In this document: positions 53,996 through 64,000 of the stretch, in pieces | How positions within the stretch are numbered: the stretch's first letter is position 1 | Layout of the letters: each line of letters begins with the position of its first letter | From: Furcasterigmium furcatum | Lineage: Eukaryota > Ascomycota > Sordariomycetes > Glomerellales > Plectosphaerellaceae | Reading direction: 5' to 3' | Assembly (NCBI GenBank): GCA_001599815.1 | Contig: BCIA01000005.1 | Location: forward strand, 971,088-1,035,087 | Length of the DNA stretch: 64,000 nucleotides | Made by a program: the position numbers and the translations under genes | Notes under the pieces: model-generated | The model's input: the letters and a program-made list of their open reading frames with translations, nothing else | Told to the model about the DNA's origin: nothing | Database searches by the model: none

Positions 53996-55000
53996 ATGTT
54001 GAGTCGCGTCGAACTACTCCAGAACCACTCGTTCCTCCGCCATCTGAGGACAATATGGACATTACTACGACGTCTACTCTCTCTATCGCCGTCACCCGAG
54101 GCCAGAGTCCTTCAGAAAGAAATCAAGAACGCACCATGCCCATTAGAAAGAATACCGCCAGGATCTTGGGACTCCCACATGCATGTGGTCGACCCGTCAT
54201 CCTACCCGTTGACATCTGACGCCCGATACTGCCCAAAGACACACACCCTCGAGCAAGCTCTCACTTTCGAGCAGTCCGTTGGTCTGGAGAAGATCGTACT
54301 GGTTCAGCCATCGATCTACGGCAACGACAACTCCTGCATGCTCGATGCGCTACAAGCTCTTGGGCCCGAACGTGGCCGCGCCATCGTCCAATTCGAGCCC
54401 CAAACCATCCCCGAGAGCACTCTCAAAGACTGGCATCGTATGGGCGTGAGAGGTGTCCGTCTCAACTTCTCGTCAGTCGGTAAATCTCCAGATACCGAGC
54501 GTCTGAAGAGCTTGCTTCACCGCTATGCGCAAGACTGCCGACCACTGGGTTGGGTCATCCAGCTCTACCTTCCGATGGACATGATCCCCTACCTCGAGCC
54601 CATCGTCCCAGAGCTCGGCGTACGCATCTGCATCGACCACATGGGGCATCCTTCACTATCTGGAACGCCTCCGAGCAGCCCCTATGACCTTGCCGGCTTT
54701 CAGTCACTCGTCAACCTGCTAGAGTCGGGCACAACGTTCGTCAAGTTGTCTGCTCCCTATCGGCTGAGCAACACCAAGGACTACGACGACTTGGAACCGA
54801 TAGCGACCGAGCTCCTCAGGGTGGCAGGCAAGACGGGCGTGGTGTTCGCAACGGACTGGCCACATACGCGGTTCGAGGGCCTCGACATCAAGCCTTGGAT
54901 AAGCACCGTATTGCAGTGGTGCGATGGCGATGAAGAGCTTATTGAAAGGCTTTTCAGAGGGAATGCGGAGGATATTTGGGACGCAAAGCCATGCATTTGA
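53996..55000 (+). CDS. Amidohydrolase-family lactonase (LigI/COG3618-like)
   Basis: 334 aa, intronless, ATG at 53996; the open frame runs a few codons further up but without ATG. The metal-dependent amidohydrolase_2 fold shows SWDSHMHVVDP (DxHxH-type metal ligands), LVQPSIYGNDN, GVRGVRLNF, VIQLYLPMDMIPYL, ICIDHMGHP and FATDWPHTRF (late Asp). This pattern is that of 2-pyrone-4,6-dicarboxylate hydrolase and sugar-lactone hydrolases, which open lactones. A 55-residue N-terminal extension with basic and hydrophobic residues may be a targeting peptide or a non-coding start. It probably hydrolyses a lactone taken up by the divergent transporter; the substrate is not known. Confidence 0.88.
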   Translation: MLSRVELLQNHSFLRHLRTIWTLLRRLLSLSPSPEARVLQKEIKNAPCPLERIPPGSWDSHMHVVDPSSYPLTSDARYCPKTHTLEQALTFEQSVGLEKIVLVQPSIYGNDNSCMLDALQALGPERGRAIVQFEPQTIPESTLKDWHRMGVRGVRLNFSSVGKSPDTERLKSLLHRYAQDCRPLGWVIQLYLPMDMIPYLEPIVPELGVRICIDHMGHPSLSGTPPSSPYDLAGFQSLVNLLESGTTFVKLSAPYRLSNTKDYDDLEPIATELLRVAGKTGVVFATDWPHTRFEGLDIKPWISTVLQWCDGDEELIERLFRGNAEDIWDAKPCI

Positions 55001-55681
55001 AGCCATTTGTACTTATTCTGCTAGAACTACATCCAACAAGGCGTGCGTTGCATCTTTCAACAACATGAGACATTGGCCTCTTCATCCAGCAATTGAAGCT
55101 GTCCGCACCCTCCCACATGCATTTCCGGCACACAGTCTTTGTGACAATCGAACCTTTGCCAGAAACTCGCCGTGTTTCCCGCGTCCTAGAGGTACTTTGT
55201 CGCGATCTACATCCTTGGCCTATCCGGTCTCGGAGAAGGGGTCGGATAAAACACCGCAGTCAAACCTAGCAACTGGATTCATCCAACATCGAATGTATGG
55301 TGACGAATCCCTCGAATCCTAGCGGAAATCCATTTCGCACAAACCAAGGTCCTTGGTCATGGGGTCAGGGAGTTGGCGACGCTCAACCCCTGTGCCACTC
55401 GGCGAACTCCCGAGCTCCACCGGCTGGGCACCCCTCTATCCGTCTTGGACGGCCAGAGTCCGAGAGCTCGGTGTGGCTATCCCGCGGGACTCATTCGGGA
55501 GTTGCGCGAGGCTCACGAGAATGGAAGATGGGCAGAGACAGGCAATCTTGTTTCGTGACGTGGGATGGAAAGGCGGCCAGGGCGCGTAAAACCACAGTGG
55601 TGCGGCCCTTTTCACTCTGGTTCGGGAAGACGGAGTAAGATTGATTGAGCCAGGGAGCAATCAAACAAGACACAAAGTACG
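55001..55681. other. Intergenic, promoter of the mitochondrial carrier
   Basis: No gene; one exact copy of the cluster site lies at 55399, and a weaker look-alike (CGGGAGTTGCGCGAG) at about 55496. Confidence 0.5.
55399..55412 (+). promoter_or_regulatory. Cluster site B (TCGGCGAACTCCCG)
   Basis: Exact 14-bp copy, 270 bp upstream of the mitochondrial carrier ATG. Confidence 0.6.
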
Positions 55682-56834
55682 ATGGACTCATCAACGGCGT
55701 TGACCAAAGTCGTGGCGGGAGGCATTGCTGGTGTCTCGGAGACGCTTGTGACAGTGAGTTGAACCCAGAAAGATGGTCCATCGAGGCCAACAAAATTCTC
55801 AAGATGCCAAATTCAAATGCGCCCTTCCATTGTCCTTATATCTGACGATCCATGCTCCCAGTATCCAGCCGAGTTCGCAAAGACAAGACGTCAGCTTTAC
55901 TCCAATAGTACCACATCAGCCTCGCCGCCCAGCTCCATCGCCATCTTGCGATCAACATTTCGCCAGAATGGCCTCGGCGGCATATACGCCGGCTGCGCCG
56001 CCCTTGCAACATCAAATGCAGCCAAGGCAGGGATCCGATTCCTGTCTTTCGAGACAACGCGGTCAAGACTGGACACAATGGCTGGAACCAAACCGGGCCA
56101 GCCGCGTGCCGCTTGGGTCAACATCGTGAGCGGGTTGAGCGCTGGAGTGGCCGAGAGCATCCTAGTCGTGACGCCAGGAGAGGCAATCAAGACCAAGATG
56201 ATTCACGCTGCGTCTGGTTCTGGTGGGAGCAGCTTTGCAAACCGGGGCCTCCTCAGTGCAGCTGGCCTCCTCGTCCGCCAGGAGGGCATCACAGGGCTGT
56301 GGAGCGGTTTGACACCCGTTCTGTGCAAGCAAGCTACGAACAGCGCGGTGCGCTTTACCACGTTTGCGATGCTCCAGGAGCGAGTCGCGAAATGGTGGCC
56401 CAGTCTCGATGGTGGCATCGGAACGACCCTCGTGCTTGGTGGTATCAGCGGCATCTTCACGGTGTAAGTGACAGCTCATGGGCAGGAAGCTGAAGAAATA
56501 CTGACTGATGGCCCACGTCACAGATACGCTTCCATGCCTTTCGACAATATCAAGACGAGGATGCAGGGTGTCGACTCCAAGTACAGAGGAATGATGGATT
56601 GTGCGAGGCAAATTCTCGTCAGGGACGGGGTTCGGGCATTTTGGAGGGGCACATCGCCTCGGCTGGTGCGGTTGACGGTAAGTGTGCTCTATCTCGGACC
56701 CTTTGTGGTCGTGGTTGCTAATGGCATTATAGCTTTCGAGTGGTATCACTTTTACCGTTTACGAACAGGTGGTCCAGCTCATTCGATCAGCAACATTGGC
56801 CTCGAACCCCGCCGCCAGTCCGCATCGTTTGTAG
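55682..56834 (+). CDS. Mitochondrial tricarboxylate/citrate-type carrier
   Basis: Four exons, 55682-55753, 55862-56463, 56524-56677 and 56733-56834, 309 aa, phases agree. Three repeats of about 100 residues, each with the carrier signature after its first helix: YPAEFAKTR, TPGEAIKTK and MPFDNIKTR. The GGIAGVSE start and the QEGITGLWSGLTPVLCKQATNSAVRF block are typical of the citrate (CTP1/tricarboxylate) subfamily. It lies in the inner mitochondrial membrane and exchanges citrate or a similar acid for malate. Its 3' end is 21 bp from that of the convergent regulator. The shared upstream site puts it in the catabolic cluster, perhaps moving an end-product or intermediate acid. Confidence 0.92.
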
Positions 56835-56855
56835 AAGGACGCAATGCCTTTTCGA

Positions 56856-59349
56856 CTACGGCCTGTCATTCCCGGTAGTGTCGATGGCCCCAACCCGCAC
56901 ACTGAGAGGCTCGATAGAGGACATTGTTTCGAAGATACTCTGGAAGACGTCCGGGTCGATGCTGAAGTCGTCTGGGTTGACTGGGTCCCCAAACGGAAAG
57001 TGGAATAGCTCCGGAGTATAGCTTGTCTCCGGCGCAAGAGGAACAGTGGATGACACATCTGCCGGGCGTTGATCGGGGATTCCGTACGCCGACATGGGCG
57101 GAATGGCGTCCCATTTCGGCAGTTCCAGGGCCGTGACGTCGATGTTCAGGGCTTCGAGCTGCTGGGTGATGAGATCGAGGGCACTGCCGATAACTGAAAT
57201 ACATTCAATAATCAGCCAAATTGAAACGTCGCTGGGCTCCTGGGGAGATCTTACCTGGATTGATGCGCTGAACTTGCGCAAGGGTCCTTACGCAGTACTC
57301 CAATCGCCGCAGCGCCTGAGAGTCGTTTGGGTTCGACTGAACCTGCAGAAGAAAGATCGACGTGGCGATGTACACGCTGTATGAGAGGGACAGGACGCAG
57401 TAGCGAATGCCAAAGGTCCGGCAGAACAAGTCGAAGATCGATATGATCGAACTGGCCGATGTGATGCACTCGATTAGGCAATTCTGCATTGGTTGGAAGT
57501 TGCCCTCGACCAGCATCGTCGTTTGAAATAGCATTGGCCGATAGAGCAGAATCTTGAATGTGTGATACAGGGCGCTTCTTTAGTCAGATTGGCGATACCG
57601 CGATATGCAGAGAGGCATTGTACTTACTTCAGCGTGACGATATGAGACGGCGGTGCCAGATGAGGCAACTCGCCCACGTTGATTTTGAGATGGGGAGGGA
57701 GCTTATCCCACCACTCTCGGAGCATCGGCTCCTGCTTGTCCAAGCAGTCTTGCATTTCCGCTTGGCTGTTAGGGGTGATCGGGTCGTACATGTGCACCAG
57801 GATCTCGTTGAAGATGAGCGACAGCTGACATGCCTGCATGAAACATGAGGTAGAATATGCCGGGGAGGGAGGATATTTCCAGCCCTCCTCTTCGACGATT
57901 CCGAAGGGCACCCACGGCTCACTTTCCGACGAGTCGTCCACTGTGAAGGCGTTAGCTCATCATCGCAGGCTTGAGAAGGAGTAAACTCACGAATGAGGCG
58001 TGGTGGTGAGACTGATGAGTGCTTGAGCGTTGGTGACCGCCCGAGATAGAGGCTCAGGACCTTGTCCCAGAAGAAGCAGCTCCAGAACAAGCGATGCCTG
58101 ATCTCGACATCTTCGTCTGTCAGTTGTACCGAGCCGGGATAACGCTCTCCATCAACGCAGATTCCCAGGTGATCGATGATCCGGAAGGCATTGCCGCTGT
58201 AGATCCATGCCTGACCGCTGTTGCCCACGCTGCATTCTTGGGCGCTCAGCAGCAGAAAGGTCTGCACTGTAGGTACTGAACAGGTCGCTGGAACGGAACA
58301 GGAGCCACTCGCGAGTTCCTCGAACACCATGCCGCGGGCATGCTTGCCGAAGACGGCGCCTCCATCGTAGAGCTCGTCCAGCTGTTTCTTGACAGATGGA
58401 TCACTGCGGGCCCATCGGATAGAGTGCGACAGGATAGCATTCATCAGCGTGTGGGAGTAATATGGGCCTAACGCTTGAAGGTCCCCTGGGAAATAGTCAG
58501 CAGGACGGATCAACGGATTCCTTCGTGTAAGAACTCACGGGTGAAAGCTGGCCGGTAGATGAAGTTGAAGAGGGGCTGGATCCAGCACCAGTGGATGTTT
58601 AAAAGGTATTGAAAAGGCTCCTGCCGTTTCGTCAGTCCATCTTGACCTCTCATCAAGCACGTGGTAGGTATCACATACCGGGATGTCGGAGTAGTTTTCC
58701 AGTACACGCTGGTGCCAGGCGTTGGCCACCAGCCTCTCTCGTCGCTGGACCGCTTGATTCGAGAGAGACGAGGGGTACTCTCTCAAGCCCCGGGCGCGCT
58801 CATTAGGCAGCTGAAAGAAACTGGTCGTCCCATGATATGTAATGCCGCCCTGTTTGTCGACTTTGACGCCCTTGAAGCTGTCGCCTCCAGCCGTAGAGCT
58901 GTCGCCCGCAGAACCTGGAAATCTGGCACTCTGGGCCGGGGAGTGCTCTGATACGCCTATTGAAGCCGGAGAGGATCCATGAGAGGGCCCCTCGGTGGAT
59001 CTCGATGCTCGCTGGCCACGAGAAATTGCCAGCTCTGCCTCAAGCTCTCGAATCCGTTGTTCCAGTCGTGAGGTGTATGTCAACGTCGGATTTCTATCCC
59101 ACGCCAGAGTGATCAGTCCCGAACACATTCGGAAGAGTACAAATGAATCTCACTCACTGCTTGTAGACACACTCATCGGCTCGGGCGATACATCGGTGGC
59201 ACCGGGGCTGCTCACCACCGCATTTCACCTAGGGAGGGTCAGGATTAGCCACATGCTGCTGAAGCTGAGTGAGCGCTGGCTCATACCTTTCGGCGTCGGC
59301 ACGAGTCGCACGAGAAGGAGAGCTTCTTGGTAGCCCTCGCCGACGACAT
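56856..59349 (-). CDS. Zn2Cys6 transcription factor of the catabolic cluster
   Basis: Eight exons, 59349-59287, 59228-59158, 59093-58679, 58620-58539, 58485-57991, 57940-57628, 57577-57255 and 57193-56856, 699 aa, all phases agree. The zinc cluster, split by the first intron, has Cys14, 17, 24, 31, 34 and 41 (x2-x6-x6-x2-x6), followed by a short coiled-coil dimerisation helix (SRLEQRIRELEAELA). The Fungal_trans domain is clear: HWCWIQPLFNFIYRPAF, IYSGNAFRIIDHLGIC, RHRLFWSCFFWDKVLSLYLGRSP. Its position amid genes with the 14-bp CGG-N7-CCG site makes it the likely regulator of that site; this is inference. No copy of the site was seen in its own promoter. Confidence 0.9.
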
Positions 59350-60098
59350 GACACATGATGATGGCCTCGGAGGACGATGAAGTGAGCGTTGAAGAGCTCG
59401 GTGAGGAGCTCGGATCCCGAAGGTGGAGAAGAGGAAATCCGCCCGCCATCGGAGGTTGCCCGTTCTCGAAGGTTTGCTCCGCCTCACTTAGTGACCTCCA
59501 CAACCTCCGCCGAGGGGAAAGTCACGTGTATCGTAATTGGGGATGAGACAAGCCGGTGTTGACCTTCTTCTTACTGTTTGCTACTGTTGACAGCTTGCAT
59601 GTTGATTGATTTCGAGAAACCTCATACAACACAACGCTCAGCCGGCCACCCCCTGTTGCCACTCCGGCTACCAGCGGATGGGCACGGTCTTACCCATATG
59701 TGACTCTCACCATACGCGTTGGTCTCATGATTAATCTCGTGTTGATACTCAGTTGGAAGTGCCAGTCCCTCTGAAAATGGAAGATCTTCGAACACGTGTA
59801 TTCTGCCTCGAAAGATTGCTCACCACCCAACATCACCTGTGAACACCCATCCCTCCAAAGATTTACGTCGCGTGCGGCAAAGAAACCACCGCAATGGCCC
59901 TTTCCCTACCACCTCTTGGTGTAGACCAAAAGGAGGCGTGAAGATTTCCTGCCCCCCCACTTCCTACCGAGCCCGTTTCCCAGAAGGGATCGGTTCCCAG
60001 TCCTCCCGGACGCTCCAGTGACGCCGTCGGCGAGGGTATCCCGTGGTCGACCGGACGGCTGCCCACAACACCAATACGCTCCGCCGAGATGAAACTTC
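59350..60098. other. Intergenic, promoter of the cluster regulator
   Basis: 750 bp upstream of the regulator and downstream of the ACS-type transporter. No gene, and no exact copy of the cluster site seen. Confidence 0.5.
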
Positions 60099-61934
60099 TT
60101 AAGTGACGTACGGCTGGTAAGCAGTGCCGTTCTCCATGGCCTGGCGGTAGAGCCTCTTGTTCGACCTGATCAGGTAGAACTTCAGAGCCAATGCACTGCT
60201 AACCGAAAGCAAGCCCATGACCATCATGAGGATAAAGGCAAGCTGGTATCCAGGCTCCTGGGACTCGAGGAAGAAGTACGGGGCAATGAAGTTGCCGATC
60301 TGGGACAGGACGTTGACGATCGCCACTGAGACGGCGCGCTTCTCCGGGGTCTTGCCCATGGTACCGGCCACCATACCCATGATGAGGGGGTTGGCAAAGT
60401 ACATGCCGCCGACATAGATGAATGATGCTCCGTAGCGGGCGTTGGTGTTCTCCGTCGCCAGGCAGATGATAAATCCCGCACAAGCAACACCGACCGGGAT
60501 GGCGTAATGGAGGCCACGCTCCTTGGTCTTGTCGGAATGCCACGCGTTGACCAAGGACCCAGCCGCCGCAAAGATGTAGGGCGGTGCCGTGAGGACGAGG
60601 GTGAGAGTGTTGTCGTACCCGAATCCACGGACGATCGAAGGGAAGAAGTTCGAGAAGCCATAGGCCGCAGAGATGGCAATGTTCATCGCCACGAGCAGCC
60701 ACATCTTCATATCGACCAGACTAAGCTTCAGGCCGTACCACACGCCAGCCTTACCCTCGCTGGTCGAAGGGCGATCCGCAAGGATACGAGCCGCAGCGAC
60801 CTTCCTCATGTCTTCAGTCATGGTCCAGATGGCGCTGCCGGTCTTGGAATCAGGATAATCGGGCAACAAGAAGAGGGCGACAATGGCAAGGCCTGCTCCA
60901 ACGACCGCGAGGACGATGAAAAGCCATTGCCATCCTGCAAGCCCGTGGGCCCTCTCCAGGGTCGCAAACACTGCTGCGGCGATGAGGCCAGCGCTGCAGA
61001 AAGCAAGCGTCTGGGCCGAATAGAGAATAGCACAGCGCAATGCCATCTCCTTTCTCGTGTACCAGCACGACATGACGTAAACGGCCTATTGTATGTCAGA
61101 ATAATTTCTTCAGTTGTCGGAGCAGTGCAAAATCTTACACCAGGAAGAAGAGGGGCCTCAACTACACCCAGGAAGAATCGGACAGCGATCAGGCCTTGGT
61201 AGTTTGCTGTTTGTCGCATAAGAAGTCAGCCAAGCCGCCTCTTCATCAACGACTGTAGAGGGGCCCATCACTTACTGACGCCACAGGTGGCAGCCGAGAC
61301 TCCAGACCAGATCATTGCCATGCAGCAAAGATACAAGCTCGGACGAACCTTGCCGATGATCATATTCGAGGGAATCTGACCTAGGACGTAACTAAGAAAG
61401 AGTCAGCCATGCATACCGAAATCAAGGCGCGTCGGATCTAAGCATACCCGAGAGAAAGAATGGACACGGCCGTGCCAAACTGGTAGCCCTGAAGGCCCAG
61501 GTCCTGATCCAATGTGCTGAGTCGAGCTTGTCTGGATGTCATTCGCGATTAGTCAAAGTCCGGCTGGACTGCCATCGGAAGAAGAAAGTCTCTTTGGAGT
61601 TGAGGGAGATAGGATCAGCTTACCCAATGGACGCGCGGTCCATGTAATTGAAAAAGTAGAGAACCCAGAGGCATGGCATCAGGGTGAAGTCGAGACGGCG
61701 GACGATCTTCTTCTCGAGGTCACGCCAGTTGGGAATGCCAAGAGCATCGATGACCTCTTCAGGGCTGGGGAGACGTTCGCCTTGCTTCAGGTCCTCGTTG
61801 GCTTCCTCCAAGTTGACGGGTTCCTTCTCGGTAACCTGACCGACACCGCCTGCATGCTCCAGGGTAACTGCTTCAGGAGCAGCCCTGTTGTCCGGGCCAC
61901 CAGGCTGAGGGTTGACCTTCTCGTTGGAAGTCAT
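60099..61934 (-). CDS. MFS anion:cation symporter (Dal5/Tna1-like)
   Basis: Five exons, 61934-61624, 61531-61448, 61391-61276, 61206-61139 and 61085-60099, 521 aa, phases agree. After an acidic N-terminus, twelve hydrophobic segments with the ACS-family pattern: LDFTLMPCLWVLYFFNYMDRASIG, YVLGQIPSNMIIGKVRPSLYL, RFFLGVVEAPLLPG and SCWYTRKEMALR. Family members carry allantoate, nicotinate, biotin or other organic anions with protons. An exact copy of the cluster site lies 620 bp upstream, so it probably takes up a substrate used by the cluster. Which anion cannot be told. Confidence 0.92.
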
Positions 61935-62889
61935 GGTGTCTTGGGACGCTGGTGCCTTCGGGGGAACAGAGAAGAAAGGGGATTGAACAACAAAGGTGAG
62001 CTGAAGAGGACGGGTCATATGAGGACTGGGAGAGGAGATCCCGGGGCTCTTATACACATCCAGAGATCCGGAGAAGTCCCCGCGATATCCACCGCGACAT
62101 TCTGGCCCCGGAACTTTGTCTTGCGCAAGCCGGGGAAACTGTTGCGAGACGCCGCATTACCAAGGTTAACCCCCTGGGCAAGACTGTGAAATGGGGTCAG
62201 AGAGGGGATGGTCTGGGGCTCGAAAGCGTGGTATAGACCAGATCCACAGATCGTCGATGGCCGTGAAAAGTTCCCACGTTGGTTTGTGTTCTTCATCGTG
62301 TTTCCAGGACTCGACGCCGAGCCAGCTGCCCCTTTTCCGACTCCAATCCCGGATTCCCACCCATACCAACCACCTTCGACTGGGACAGAACTCATACAAC
62401 CAACTATGAATATTTACATCAATGTCGTCCAGCTCGTCCAAAATATCGTGAATAAGAGCCTCAATTGATAGCCTTCTGGATTTGCGTGCCGCATATCCTG
62501 AAGTGCTTCTTGGCACTAAACACCAAGAAATCCGCCGCCCGCTTTCGGTGGACCTCGGCGAACTCCCGGCCCCAAGTCCACATATGTCGCCCTTTTCATA
62601 CGCGGTGAGACCATAACCTCACTTGGCAGCCGGTGTGATCCAGTTTCTTTTCTTGGCTATATTGGCGATCTTTCGTTCCCGCGGGTAGCATCCTGCCCGC
62701 TGCTGACTGAGAGGTATCGCTATGCCCAACCCGGATGGAGCTGTATTGGCCAAGGCGGCGTACCAAGACAGTCGCCCGAGAAAGTTTGACTGAGTGGAGG
62801 CAATCCTGATAGAGAACATCACCCCTAGGACATGTATACTTTCTTGCACTTAGCAATCAAAGGCTGTGAAGCCCTTTTCTGCACTGTGA
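61935..62889. other. Intergenic, promoter of the ACS transporter
   Basis: No gene. It holds an exact copy of the 14-bp cluster site at 62555. Confidence 0.5.
62555..62568 (+). promoter_or_regulatory. Cluster site C (TCGGCGAACTCCCG)
   Basis: Exact 14-bp copy in the interval between the ACS-type transporter and the NmrA-like remnant. Confidence 0.6.
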
Positions 62890-63652
62890 GCTCCTTGTCT
62901 CCCGACCTTGTTCGGATCACGAGGCTCTGCTGCAGGCAATCAAAGCAACCTCAACTACCAAGCGCCTAATTCCGTCCACCTGGGTTGGAAACTGCGAAGA
63001 TGTTTGTGACCAACCGCATGAAGTCCTGAGCAGCATCGCACAGATCCATGACCTTCCCAGCCAACAGCGGGCGGTTCGGTGGATCATGATCCGTGTTGGC
63101 TGCCTGATCGACTACATCTCCCAGCTGTCGACCAGCGCTTCCCTCCAGATGGAGACGGCGGCACCCGGGTGCAGGAACATCACGCTACGAAATTCTGTGC
63201 GGGGAGGGTACCCAGGTCATCAGCGCGGTAGCAGCCCGCAATGCATGCGCTGCTGTTGTACGCCTCTTCGAGATCGTTGAGGCCTGGGCACCGTTCACGT
63301 ACATCTCGGGAGAACCGCTTTCCTGGGGTAATCTATGGAACATTGTGCAGGAGTATGACCCTTGGAATACCAAGTATTGCAAGACGCTGAGTGAGAGCAT
63401 CCGTGACCTCACTCGGCCGAAAGACGAGTTCTCCATGATGGTGGCCGTATTCGACATCATGGAGTTAGCGAGGCTTAGCATTTCCCTCAGAAGCGAGTGG
63501 ACAGACGCAGGGAACCTTACTTCAAGGGACTACACTTCCAAACAGTCACAGAGGTACTGTATGACGCGAAGAAGTACCCGGGAAAGGTTGTTTATGGCAC
63601 GTCAGGGCTAGCCCCGATATCCAGTAGAAGCTCACAGACGTCCCATAGCTAA
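62890..63652 (+). pseudogene. NmrA-like reductase, truncated and frameshifted
   Basis: Three overlapping reading-frame segments match successive parts of the NmrA/isoflavone-reductase family. First HEALLQAIKATSTTKRLIPSTW through VRWIMIRVGCLIDYI; then, after a frame change near 63170, YEILCGEGTQVISAVAARN to FTYISGEPLSWGNLW and KTLSESIRDLTRP; then, after a second frame change near 63510, YFKGLHFQTVTEVLYDAKKYPG to a stop at 63652. No intron signals explain the changes. The N-terminal Rossmann glycine motif is missing. It is thus a decayed gene that may once have belonged to the catabolic cluster. Confidence 0.7.
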
Positions 63653-63702
63653 ACTTCTAGACTTGTATCCCAAACAGTACATGTAGGTCAGTCTCGCTGC
63701 AG

Positions 63703-64000
63703 TTAATCCCTCTCATCGTGGATAGCTGTCTGCTTCTCTGCGTCCAGTGTCTTCGCCGGTGACCCGCCCCCCTCCTCTTCGGCGACGATGTCTAGGCGAA
63801 CGCCTTTCTTTTCCGGCCCCAGGAAGAGGATGATGATATCCAGTGCCAAGCACGCCGCAACGAACGCGCAGATTACTATGCCATAGTTGTACCTCTTAAC
63901 GCCCTGGGAGTTCGGGGGCAAGGGGAAAAACTGTTCCCCAATCGTCGCCTGGATGGTTGCAGCGGGACTGGACGCGAGGTTCCCGAGCTGGTAGGCAGTC
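63703..64000 (-). CDS. JEN1-like carboxylate transporter, C-terminal part
   Basis: The frame is open from the stop at 63703 to the window edge, about 98 codons, so the gene is cut off and starts outside. It reads AYQLGNLASSPAATIQATIG, then GVKRYNYGIVICAFVAA, a last helix (LALDIIILFLGPE) and an acidic C-terminal tail. The YQLGNLASS block and GPE end are typical of the JEN1 lactate/pyruvate/carboxylate:H+ symporter group of the MFS. It would import monocarboxylates or other organic acids. Its position fits the acid-handling theme of the cluster. Confidence 0.8.
   Translation of the reverse strand, partial: TAYQLGNLASSPAATIQATIGEQFFPLPPNSQGVKRYNYGIVICAFVAACLALDIIILFLGPEKKGVRLDIVAEEEGGGSPAKTLDAEKQTAIHDERD

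Noticed and set aside
51433..64000. Secondary-metabolite biosynthesis cluster
   Set aside because: No polyketide synthase, NRPS, terpene cyclase or similar backbone enzyme is present; transporters and a lactonase point to catabolism.
1..64000. CRISPR arrays, rRNA and tRNA genes
   Set aside because: No regular spaced repeats or rRNA blocks seen; I could not identify a tRNA cloverleaf by eye, though a tRNA could be missed.

Overview
The window looks like nuclear DNA from a filamentous ascomycete (Pezizomycotina, probably a plant- or litter-associated Sordariomycete; inferred from gene content, not proven). The evidence is GC-rich coding DNA, many 50-80 nt introns with GT(A/G)AGT-type donors, four intact Zn2Cys6 regulators, RTA1, Pth11/rhodopsin-like, DUF7704 and DUF6546 proteins, NmrA-like genes, a starch-active AA13 LPMO and several small cysteine-rich secreted proteins with Kex2 sites. 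There are no operons, rRNA or CRISPR. All gene models with introns were built by hand from splice sites and reading phase.

Layout. 0-9 kb: acidic coiled-coil protein, single-TM surface protein, Zn2Cys6 regulator, NmrA-like reductase. 9-21 kb: small Cys-rich secreted protein, AA13-CBM20 LPMO, RTA1-like protein, large PD-(D/E)XK-like protein, a second Cys-rich candidate lying between two diverged direct repeats, HSL-type esterase. 21-29 kb: SET protein with an apparent signal peptide, Zn2Cys6 regulator divergent from a CYP61/ERG5-type P450, another Zn2Cys6 regulator. 29-34 kb: GH13 alpha-glucosidase and alpha-glucoside transporter sharing a divergent promoter. 35-51 kb: SDR, a broken regulator, an Ecp2-like secreted protein, a truncated DUF6546 gene, DUF7704 protein, rhodopsin-like protein, F-box protein, a four-exon Cys-rich secreted protein, alpha/beta hydrolase, large membrane protein. 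51-64 kb: a catabolic-looking cluster of MFS transporter, LigI-like amidohydrolase, mitochondrial carrier, Zn2Cys6 regulator, anion-symporter MFS, an NmrA-like pseudogene and the end of a JEN1-like carboxylate transporter.

Two regulatory patterns tie genes together. An 11-bp inverted-triplet site (CGGAGTCTCCG and close variants) occurs three times in the alpha-glucosidase/transporter promoter and once, in exact reverse complement, about 350 bp upstream of the AA13 LPMO 20 kb away. That suggests a shared starch/maltose regulon. A different 14-bp site (TCGGCGAACTCCCG) occurs only in promoters of the 51-62 kb group, which contains its own Zn2Cys6 regulator, and suggests a co-regulated organic-acid or lactone catabolic cluster. 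Both are inferences from sequence reading and need a motif search and binding data.
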